Positions 1 to 5,321 of a stretch of 7,618 nt of DNA are shown piece by piece (the stretch's first letter is position 1; every line of letters starts with the position of its first letter). The stretch is from Nitrososphaerota archaeon (lineage in GTDB: Archaea; Thermoproteota; Nitrososphaeria; Nitrososphaerales; Gagatemarchaeaceae), in contig VBPP01000122.1 in assembly GCA_005877365.1 (NCBI GenBank), forward strand, positions 1-7,618. The letters run 5' to 3'. A program made the translations under genes and the position numbers. The notes beneath the pieces were generated by a model. It saw nothing but the letters and a program-made list of their open reading frames with translations, did not search any database and was not told where the DNA came from.

Positions 1-648
1 CGTGATCTCCTCGCCTGCTCCGGCCACGACGGCGCCGGAAGCCGCCGCGGCGGCGAAGAGGGAACCGGTCTTGAGGGCCACCGTCTTAAGATAATCAGCC
101 TCCGACATGTTCCTCTCGGCGGAGAGGGCGAGCTCCATGAACTCGCCGTCCGCCGCCAGCTTCGCGGCCTGGGCCACGTAGCCGACGAGCTGGGCGAACC
201 TCTCCATCGTGATCTTCGAATCCTTGTACCTGGCGAGCTGCGCGAAGATCTCAAAGATGAGGCTGTCCGAGAGAAGAATCGCCCGCGACAGCCCGTATCT
301 CTTCTGCGCCGTCGGGGTCGAGTGTCTCAGTGAAGACTCGTCTATGATATCGTCCTGTATCAGGGAGGCCGAATGGGCGAGTTCGTAACAGAGTGCCACG
401 GGGAGAGCCTCTTCATAACTCTTCGAGATCGCCTCGCAGACGAGCAGTGTGATGAGGGGACGGAGCCTCTTCCCCCCCGCCTGGAGGGCCTGCATCGCGG
501 CTTTCGAGAGCCAGGAGTCTTTTCGGTATGTCTCCGAAAGCCCCTTCTCGATTATCGCCTTGTAACGGTCCAGGACTGAGTTGAGGTCGCCCGCGTGCGT
601 CTTCTCCCTCTCCCTCTCCCGCTCCAGATCAGAAGAGTATCTTGCCAA
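1..648 (-). CDS. Polyprenyl diphosphate synthase (geranylgeranyl-diphosphate-synthase-like), 3' end outside window
   Basis: This gene encodes a trans-isoprenyl diphosphate synthase, which condenses isopentenyl diphosphate onto an allylic diphosphate to build the prenyl chains of archaeal lipids. The visible 216 residues carry the family signatures in order: GGKRLRP (about 58-64), the first aspartate-rich motif DDIID (99-103), LRHSTPT (107-113) and a KTGSLF segment (about 191). The second aspartate-rich motif lies beyond base 1. The residue five before the first motif is a small Ala (94), whereas short-chain farnesyl synthases usually carry an aromatic there, so a C20 or longer product is likely (inference). 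No ATG or GTG lies in frame upstream of the conserved core. I chose TTG at 648, which overlaps the end of the UbiA gene by 20 bases; CTG at 627 is the alternative. An odd Glu-Arg repeat (about residues 9-15) follows. It is the third gene of a minus-strand operon with a UbiA prenyltransferase and a regulator. The family call is sure; product length and start are not. Confidence 0.9.
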   Translation of the reverse strand, partial: MARYSSDLEREREREKTHAGDLNSVLDRYKAIIEKGLSETYRKDSWLSKAAMQALQAGGKRLRPLITLLVCEAISKSYEEALPVALCYELAHSASLIQDDIIDESSLRHSTPTAQKRYGLSRAILLSDSLIFEIFAQLARYKDSKITMERFAQLVGYVAQAAKLAADGEFMELALSAERNMSEADYLKTVALKTGSLFAAAAASGAVVAGAGEEIT

Positions 649-1495
649 GGTAGATCAGTGGCCCCCAGAGGACGTACTCTCCGTCTGCGACAAAGTCGCA
701 CAGGAAGCCGATCATCGCTCTCTCGCTCGAGGCGAGCCATCGGTAGAGGGCGGAGTAGACGGGCAGGAGGACCAGGATGAGAGAGTAGGGCGGGAGGAGG
801 GCGAGCCCGACCAGGCTGACCAGGTAGAGCGACGAGAGAAGGTCCAGGACGGCCATGGCACGGAACGACCGCTCCCTCCCGAAGGCGACGGGGAGCGTCC
901 TTATCCCGTTTGCCTTGTCACCCTCGAGGTCCCGGACGTCGAAGAATATCGTGTTCAGCATGAGGCGCAGGAAGATGAAAGGGGCGATGAGGAGGAGCTC
1001 AAGACTCACCCGCTGATAGTAGAGCGCGACGAGCAGCGGGATGAGCGACCAGCCGAACGAAATGGTGATATTCTTGAACAGGAGCTTCTCCTTGAGCTTC
1101 CGCGCGCCGAGGAGGCGCACCAACCTCCCCGAACCCACGCTGTAGAGGAGGCTTAGGAACAGAGGGAGGAGAAGAGCGAGGAAGAAGAAAAGGTTGGTGA
1201 GGGCGGCGAGAAGGTAACCGGTCGCGAAGCACGAGAGTGTGATTAGGGGGAGGTACTTCCCCCTGCGGGAGAGGTAACCCGTCCGCACCGGGTTTGAGAC
1301 CGCGTCCTCCTCCATCTCGGCGTTTCTGTTCATCATGTAGGCCCCGTAGGAGAAGAGGTATGCCATTACCAGGAGCACCGCGGTCGGCTTCCCTCCGAGC
1401 ATGATCGCGGAGGCCGCCGCAATGCTCGCCGTTCCGAGTGCCAGGATGTGCCCGCCCATCACCAGCTCTCTGTAGACGCCGGCGATGAGGCTCAT
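629..1495 (-). CDS. UbiA-family membrane prenyltransferase, variant first motif
   Basis: This is an integral membrane enzyme that transfers a prenyl group from a prenyl diphosphate to an acceptor. The 288 residues are highly hydrophobic, with about eight or nine membrane segments separated by charged loops. The second Mg-diphosphate motif is canonical: DVRDLEGD at 186-193, giving D186, D189 and D193. The first motif, usually NDxxDxxxD, reads N56-R57-x-x-E60-x-x-x-D64, so two of the usual aspartates are Arg and Glu. Other conserved parts are an LLYS segment (about 116-119) and a basic loop ending in KN (141-142). The start codon shares bases with the stop of the upstream regulator in an ATGA overlap, which suggests translational coupling. 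The downstream neighbour makes prenyl diphosphates, so donor and transferase are co-expressed. The acceptor could be geranylgeranylglyceryl phosphate (archaeol pathway), a quinone precursor or another lipid. The variant motif argues against simply naming it digeranylgeranylglyceryl phosphate synthase. Confidence 0.88.
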   Translation of the reverse strand: MSLIAGVYRELVMGGHILALGTASIAAASAIMLGGKPTAVLLVMAYLFSYGAYMMNRNAEMEEDAVSNPVRTGYLSRRGKYLPLITLSCFATGYLLAALTNLFFFLALLLPLFLSLLYSVGSGRLVRLLGARKLKEKLLFKNITISFGWSLIPLLVALYYQRVSLELLLIAPFIFLRLMLNTIFFDVRDLEGDKANGIRTLPVAFGRERSFRAMAVLDLLSSLYLVSLVGLALLPPYSLILVLLPVYSALYRWLASSERAMIGFLCDFVADGEYVLWGPLIYLGKILF

Positions 1496-2604
1496 GGTTG
1501 ATTTCGCGGTATTTCCTTGACATCGTCGGTGAGACCGAAGAGTCTCCAGCCCAGATTCTTGTCGAACATGTGGTCTGGGAGGCTAAGGTACTTGGTGCGC
1601 GAGGGGTCGAGCATCGTCATCTCGTACTTGTTCCGGAGGCTCTCGCTGTTCGCTTCGATGTACTTCATCGTCTCGTGAAAGTGTGCGATCGGGATGTCGA
1701 GGAATGCGTAGTACCTTCTGTCCTCAGTTCCTGCCTCCAGCCAGGTGAAGGGAAGCTTGTTGAAGAGCTTGCGAGGGGTCGCAATCTCGTCCTGCCCCAG
1801 ACTCTTGAAAGAGAAGACGAGCTGCATGATCTGACTCGTCGCACCCTCCCTAAAGGGGACGACCCACCGGATCCTGTTCCCTAGCATCAGGTTCCCCTTC
1901 ACCACGTGCTCAGTGTGGTGGTACCTGACGGTCCTCGGATTGGCGTTAATCTCCTTGCCTATCTTTGCCAGCCCCGAGGTGGGGTCCTCCCCGAGGTACC
2001 TGAGTATCTTCAGGTCCACCTCGTCGACCTTGGAGTCTCGGTTCACGGAGAACGAAGTCACTCCGGCTTCCTGCGCGGTTCCGTCTATCTTACGCCAGTC
2101 GACGGCCCAGCTCTTCGCGTCGAAGTCGTATAGTTCGGACCGGAACGGCGGGTACCTTATCCAGTAGAGTTCGGTAGATTCGAAGTCCTCTATCAGCCCC
2201 TTCTGCTTTAAGGCAGAAATCGTCTCCAGGTATTTCTTCTTGAACCTGTAGGGGATGCCGTAGAGGCAGAGATACTTGTCCGTACCCACGTACTTCCCCA
2301 TGATCAGGAGGTACTGGACCTTGTCGAGCCATCCTCCCGCTCCCGGTACCGCTCCTCCGTTCGAGGAGCCGCCCGCTGTGATTGTCAAGAGCCCCATCGA
2401 GAAGCCTAGCTCGCTGTAGTTGACATTGATGGAGAGGTCGAGGCCGAACTTCGCGAGTTGCTTGCTCACCTTGTACCTCACGGTCTCGGGGTTGAGTCCC
2501 GTAAGTCTGGCGATGAGGGAGTAGTTAGAGGCGCCGACCTGCTTTATGGTTTCGAGTAGGACATAGTCTTGGTTCCGCCTCTGGAGCCTCTCGAACTCCG
2601 ACAT
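1492..2604 (-). CDS. Transcriptional regulator with two tandem Lrp/AsnC-type winged-helix modules
   Basis: This 370-residue protein is a probable DNA-binding regulator and the first gene of the lipid operon. A helix-turn-helix lies at about residues 15-52, with recognition-helix sequence NPETVRY (38-44). A second one lies at about 195-236, with NPRTVRY (222-228). Each is followed by an alpha/beta region containing an IP turn (117-118 and 304-305). The protein therefore looks like a duplicated unit of winged helix plus sensor-like domain. A glycine-rich linker (about 78-91) interrupts the first unit. The frame is open upstream to ATG 2766, but I chose ATG 2604: the extra 54 residues have no domain character, and a TATA-like box lies 29-37 bases upstream of 2604 on this strand. 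No Shine-Dalgarno motif is seen, which fits a short-leader transcript. The stop overlaps the UbiA start. The regulated genes and ligand are unknown; control of its own operon and of the divergent KaiC-like gene is a reasonable guess. Confidence 0.82.
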   Translation of the reverse strand: MSEFERLQRRNQDYVLLETIKQVGASNYSLIARLTGLNPETVRYKVSKQLAKFGLDLSINVNYSELGFSMGLLTITAGGSSNGGAVPGAGGWLDKVQYLLIMGKYVGTDKYLCLYGIPYRFKKKYLETISALKQKGLIEDFESTELYWIRYPPFRSELYDFDAKSWAVDWRKIDGTAQEAGVTSFSVNRDSKVDEVDLKILRYLGEDPTSGLAKIGKEINANPRTVRYHHTEHVVKGNLMLGNRIRWVVPFREGATSQIMQLVFSFKSLGQDEIATPRKLFNKLPFTWLEAGTEDRRYYAFLDIPIAHFHETMKYIEANSESLRNKYEMTMLDPSRTKYLSLPDHMFDKNLGWRLFGLTDDVKEIPRNQP

Positions 2605-2632
2605 TCTCGGCGAGAAAGAGACGGGGTTGAAG

Positions 2633-2641
2633 GTAAAAAGG
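2633..2641 (-). promoter_or_regulatory. Probable TATA box of the regulator-UbiA-synthase operon
   Basis: Read on the minus strand this is CCTTTTTAC, an AT-rich run in GC-rich surroundings, centred about 33 bases before ATG 2604. That is the spacing expected for an archaeal promoter giving a nearly leaderless transcript. It supports 2604 over 2766 as the start. Confidence 0.5.
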
Positions 2642-2737
2642 AAGATGAATTCTGGCTCCATCTGCCATGGTCGGGGCGTCGTGATATTGCCGAATTCAAG
2701 GAAAAGGACCCTCGGAATCCTGCAGAACGGCCAACAA

Positions 2738-2748
2738 ACTATTTTACG
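2738..2748 (+). promoter_or_regulatory. Probable TATA box of the KaiC-like gene
   Basis: The sequence ACTATTTTACG is preceded by an A-rich CAACAAA that could serve as a BRE. It is centred about 35 bases before ATG 2778, so transcription would begin close to the start codon. It shares a 173-base intergenic space with the promoter of the divergent regulator gene. Confidence 0.5.
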
Positions 2749-2777
2749 ATGGTCGGTGGGGGTCATCGCGAGACTGG

Positions 2778-3473
2778 ATGGGCCAAGAGACGACCACTCG
2801 CTCGGCGACGGGCATACCGGGGCTGGACCCCTTGATTCAGGGCGGGCTTCAGAGCGGGGACTTTGTCCTCCTCGTGGGAGACCTCGGGACCGGAAAGACG
2901 ATCTTCTCCTCGGAGTTCATCTACAACTCGGCGAAGAGATTGGGGGAGGCGGCTGTCTTCGCGACATTCGAGGAGGACGTAGCCAGCCTGAAGAGAAACA
3001 TGCTCAGGTTCGGTATGGACTTCGACACTCTCGAGAAGGAGAAGAAGGTGAAGATCATCGACCTCGAGGCGCTGCAGGGAAGGGGGATGGGTTCGAATAT
3101 CGAGACACTGCTGGGAGCCCTCGACAGCCTGAGGGCGAGACGCCTCGTCGTGGATTCCCTTACCGCGTTCTTGAGCAGCGCTCAGGAGAAGTTCGATTAC
3201 AGCTTCTTGATGCACCTAGTCTACAAGACACTGAAGAGGGAAGGAGTGACCACGCTCATGACAGTGAGCAGGCCGGCCATCCCGCTCGGGGAGGTGGGGG
3301 TAGAGGAGTTCGTGGCCGACGGTATCTTCGAACTCCAGAACTACATCTCCAGGGACGTGGAACTCAAGACGAGGTTCATCATCAGAAAACTGAGGGGGAC
3401 TGATCACAGTCGCAGGTTCCACAGCGTCGTCTTCACCCCGAACGGAATCGAGATCCTACCATACACGCCCTAG
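2778..3473 (+). CDS. KaiC-like single-domain RecA-superfamily ATPase
   Basis: This encodes a cytoplasmic P-loop ATPase of the KaiC/RadA-like group, 231 residues, which is one KaiC domain rather than the double-domain cyanobacterial clock protein. The N-terminal TGIPGLDPLIQGGL (11-24) is typical of the family. Walker A is GDLGTGKT (34-41), the catalytic glutamate pair is FEED (64-67), and Walker B is LVVD (123-126) followed by SLTAF. The C-terminal KLRGTDHS segment and the following VVFTPNGIEI match the usual KaiC-domain ending. Archaeal single-domain KaiC proteins are thought to act as signalling ATPases, often beside regulators; the partner here is unknown. It is transcribed away from the double winged-helix regulator, so the two may be co-regulated. 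ATG 2778 is preferred because the family motif begins within ten residues and a TATA-like box lies about 35 bases upstream. There is no clear ribosome binding site. Confidence 0.9.
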   Translation: MGQETTTRSATGIPGLDPLIQGGLQSGDFVLLVGDLGTGKTIFSSEFIYNSAKRLGEAAVFATFEEDVASLKRNMLRFGMDFDTLEKEKKVKIIDLEALQGRGMGSNIETLLGALDSLRARRLVVDSLTAFLSSAQEKFDYSFLMHLVYKTLKREGVTTLMTVSRPAIPLGEVGVEEFVADGIFELQNYISRDVELKTRFIIRKLRGTDHSRRFHSVVFTPNGIEILPYTP

Positions 3474-3754
3474 CGGAGATTTCGAAATTCTCTGCTGAAT
3501 ACGGTTAGAAACGACAAATCGATTCTGACTCTCCTCAATCTCGCGTTGCACTAAAGGCTCCTGCCAGGGGAGGATCTCCTCGGTCGGGCGATAGCTCTGC
3601 CTGACTGCCTCTACGGTCTGCAAGGCGTCCGTGGATTCGGGCCAAGCCTTTGAGCCCCCAGGAGTATCGGAACTGCCGTCTTCAAGGAAACTCGAATTCG
3701 GGCTTGACGAAACTCCGAATCTCCTTAACTGAGTCGAAGGCTGACCTCATCCTG
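3474..3754. other. Intergenic stretch, no secure gene
   Basis: These 281 bases separate the KaiC-like gene from the small plus-strand paralog. Just after the KaiC stop is the 10-base palindrome ATTTCGAAAT (3479-3488), flanked by GAG and TCTC, a weak hairpin candidate. I see no tRNA. A minus-strand open frame ending at 3456 is described under findings but is not called as a gene. The plus frame of the next gene is open back to TTG 3650, but that portion does not look like part of the conserved protein. Confidence 0.4.
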
Positions 3755-4132
3755 TTGAGTCTGTCTGCGTCCAGGCCGAAGATTGAAACGATAAGCGTGA
3801 AGTCAAGCATCAGCCGAGTGAGAATCGCAAGGCTGGCCATAGGGGACGAAGCAGTGCCGAGGGCGACGTTCGACCTTGCCGCCGAGATGAATGAGATTGG
3901 GATCTTCGACGGGCGGCTGCGCGTCAAGTACCTAATTGCTCTGGAGACCTACCCCTCTGTTTTGATATACCGGAACGAATTCCAGGTGCTGTACCTTCTT
4001 CTGAAGTCGATGGGGTTGGAAGCACCCTCTCCTTGGCTCATAAGGGATGTCCATCTCCTCTCGACACCGACTGAACAGATAGAGGCCACCCCGACAGAAT
4101 TGCCTGCAGCAGTTGTCCCCCAGCAGGTATAG
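3755..4132 (+). CDS. Small protein, shortened paralog of the minus-strand protein at 4774-5202
   Basis: I do not recognise a named family. From TTG 3755 the protein has 125 residues. Residues 21-70 align without gaps to residues 10-59 of the minus-strand protein at 4774-5202, with 13 identities of 50 by eye (ARL, F, NE, G.L, I, T.P). Residues 70-100 align to 94-124, with 12 of 31 identical (IY, LYLL, S, PSP, L, V). About 35 residues present in the other copy are missing between the two blocks. The shared pattern suggests beta strands followed by a helix and a proline turn (PSP at 91-93). The tail is Thr/Pro-rich and variable. The frame is open to TTG 3650. I chose TTG 3755 because its leader length matches the paralog and a weak CTTAA box lies about 29 bases upstream; GTG 3797 is a third option. 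A SecB-like fold is conceivable but unproven, and the copy may be degenerating. Confidence 0.6.
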   Translation: MSLSASRPKIETISVKSSISRVRIARLAIGDEAVPRATFDLAAEMNEIGIFDGRLRVKYLIALETYPSVLIYRNEFQVLYLLLKSMGLEAPSPWLIRDVHLLSTPTEQIEATPTELPAAVVPQQV

Positions 4133-4454
4133 AAAGCCGAGTCGAAGCCGAGCCATCTCTTCCTACGTTGATTCGGTGAAAGCTTGGCAATCGAAGATCC
4201 CTGGTTCCCCGGACCGGGTTAGACAAGCTCCGCATTACTCAACCGTCCGATCGAGGGCTGGGAAGCGTCGTCTGCTTCCGACCTTGGCATGTGGCGCCGG
4301 GTTATCTCGGGTGGCCCCCGCCCATCCCTCTCACGTGGCGTCTCACGGGAGCGCTGTCGCTGAAACGTTGCCCTTTTCCATAAGAACTGCCCTTCAAATT
4401 CTCTGAACGAACCCAAGAAGGATATATGACGACGAACCCTCCATAAGCGTCGCA
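4133..4454. other. Gene-free stretch with a small hairpin, upstream of the winged-helix gene
   Basis: These 322 bases contain open frames on both strands, but all translate to Arg/Ser/Pro-rich sequence without domain character, so I call no gene. The only structure I can point to is the perfect inverted repeat GGAAGC (4261-4266) and GCTTCC (4274-4279) with a seven-base loop. No tRNA T-loop is present on either strand. The last 35 bases hold the promoter of the next gene. An untranslated RNA or the remains of a decayed gene are both possible. Confidence 0.4.
4420..4428 (+). promoter_or_regulatory. Probable TATA box of the winged-helix gene
   Basis: GGATATATG is the most TATA-like sequence of the window. 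It is centred about 31 bases before TTG 4455, which supports that rare start codon and a leaderless transcript. Confidence 0.55.
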
Positions 4455-4769
4455 TTGATTCGAAGGTCGAAACTCGAAGTCTTCATGGACATAATGAAGG
4501 TAGTGGCTGAGGAGCGCGAGATGAGGAGGACGCGCATAATGTACAAGGCAAACCTCGCGTGGAAGGTCCTCAACGAGGCGCTCGACAGCATGGAGAAGAG
4601 GGGGATACTCCTGAGCGAGGAGACGCCCTCGGGTGTATTCGTCAAGCTTACGCCGACCGGAAAGGAGATCCTCGACCGTTTCTGCGAGGTAGAGTCAGTC
4701 TTCGTGGAGAGAAGCGACGCCGCGATCCAGGTGATGTACCCCACGACGAAGATGAACGCTCTACGCTAG
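4455..4769 (+). CDS. Small archaeal winged-helix DNA-binding protein
   Basis: This is a 104-residue putative transcription factor of the single-domain winged-helix type common in archaea (resembling the HTH_45 family). The opening RRSKLEVFMDIMKVV (3-17) forms the first helix. The segment RTRIMYKANLAWKVLNEALDSM (about 25-46) carries the helix-turn-helix, and the wing follows with GILL, a short loop, VFVKLTPTGKEIL (about 61-73). The 30-residue tail has no known domain. The start is TTG 4455. The alternative ATG 4485 would remove the first helix, and a TATA box lies at the right distance for 4455. The gene sits between two small paralogous genes on opposite strands and converges on the minus copy, sharing a palindromic stop region. 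Its targets are unknown; a neighbouring paralog gene would be the first guess. Confidence 0.8.
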   Translation: MIRRSKLEVFMDIMKVVAEEREMRRTRIMYKANLAWKVLNEALDSMEKRGILLSEETPSGVFVKLTPTGKEILDRFCEVESVFVERSDAAIQVMYPTTKMNALR

Positions 4770-4779
4770 CTAGCTAGCG
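4764..4779. repeat. 16-base perfect palindrome carrying both convergent stop codons
   Basis: CGCTAGCTAGCTAGCG is its own reverse complement. It contains TAG at 4767, 4771 and 4775 on the plus strand, one in each frame, and by symmetry three on the minus strand. The winged-helix gene stops at 4767-4769 and the minus-strand small protein gene at 4774-4776. The plus strand then becomes pyrimidine-rich (to about 4797), so it might help end transcription, though it is not a classical terminator. Confidence 0.85.
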
Positions 4780-5202
4780 CCTTATCCTTTCGTTCTCAGC
4801 GGTTGCCGCAACCTCCCTTGAGCTCGCGACCTTGACGACCTTCAGGAGACCCGGCGAGGGATATGGTATTCTCAGAGAACCGGCGAGAAGATAGAGCATC
4901 GCGTAGACTTTCTTGTAGATGCTCATGAAGACAGGCGGGGTGGAACCCGCATCCTTCCCGACGAGGAGTCGCTCTATCTCCTGCTCCTCCCCGATTAGCT
5001 TCGCGACCCCCGAGATATCTATCTTGGCCAACTGAGGGGCGGTCTGAATGTCTATGCTGAACCTCATCACGAGCTGCCCTGGGCTTCTGTCGGTCTCGTT
5101 CAGAGAGGCGGTCACCTCGAAGGCCACCTCCGAGTTGTCCTTCGCGTCCTCGGAGAGCCGTGCGGCTTCAACGCTCCTGATCAGAACCTCGACTTCAACC
5201 AT
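4774..5202 (-). CDS. Small conserved-looking protein, possibly SecB-like fold; full-length paralog of 3755-4132
   Basis: No named family is certain. From ATG 5202 the protein has 142 residues with no signal peptide or membrane segment. Predicted beta strands come first: VEVEVLI (2-8), EVAFEVTASL (25-34), QLVMRFSIDI (43-52) and AKIDISGVAKLIG (59-71). A helix containing EEQEIERLL (72-80) follows, then a PP turn (89-90), a helix with IYKKVYAMLYLL (95-106), and PYPSP (113-117). Strand, GxA/L strand, helix and proline-rich ending resemble the order in SecB export chaperones, and some archaea have SecB-like proteins. This is inference. The tail (125-142) is charged and probably disordered. TTG 5232 is an in-frame alternative start, but a TATA-like box only about 17 bases upstream of it would place transcription start inside the gene, so 5202 is preferred. 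Its shortened paralog lies at 3755-4132. Confidence 0.65.
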   Translation of the reverse strand: MVEVEVLIRSVEAARLSEDAKDNSEVAFEVTASLNETDRSPGQLVMRFSIDIQTAPQLAKIDISGVAKLIGEEQEIERLLVGKDAGSTPPVFMSIYKKVYAMLYLLAGSLRIPYPSPGLLKVVKVASSREVAATAENERIRR

Positions 5203-5243
5203 CTGTAAAATGTGCTCCAGCTTTTGATTCAAGGGGCTTCTTT

Positions 5244-5253
5244 GAATTTAAGC
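5244..5253 (-). promoter_or_regulatory. Probable TATA box of the minus-strand small protein gene
   Basis: GCTTAAATTC on the minus strand is centred about 47 bases before ATG 5202 and about 29 before an in-frame CTG at 5220. It implies a leader of about 20 bases, or a leaderless CTG start. Confidence 0.4.
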
Positions 5254-5291
5254 TTACACGGACCATCATTACAGACTGTGAATCCATAACC

Positions 5292-5300
5292 GTTTAATTT
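5292..5300 (+). promoter_or_regulatory. Probable TATA box of the AAA+ ATPase operon
   Basis: GTTTAATTT is centred about 26 bases before ATG 5322 and no Shine-Dalgarno motif intervenes. The arrangement fits a leaderless transcript covering the ATPase and the following VWA gene. Confidence 0.55.
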
Positions 5301-5321
5301 CGAGATGAGCGATTATTCTCG

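Noticed and set aside
581..1156. Plus-strand open frame of 191 codons opposite the UbiA gene
   Set aside because: It is highly charged, Glu/Arg-rich sequence without domain character, lying antisense to a gene with clear motifs.
2605..2766. N-terminal extension of the double winged-helix regulator to ATG 2766
   Set aside because: The 54 extra residues lack domain character and the region contains TATA-like boxes for both directions, so it is better read as promoter.
3091..3100. GTTCGAATAT resembling a tRNA T-loop
   Set aside because: It lies inside the KaiC-like coding sequence and no acceptor or anticodon stem can be built around it.
2627..3403. Plus-strand open frame of 258 codons overlapping the KaiC-like gene
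   Set aside because: It is out of frame with a gene that has intact Walker motifs; the translation is Gly/Arg-rich and has no recognisable domain.
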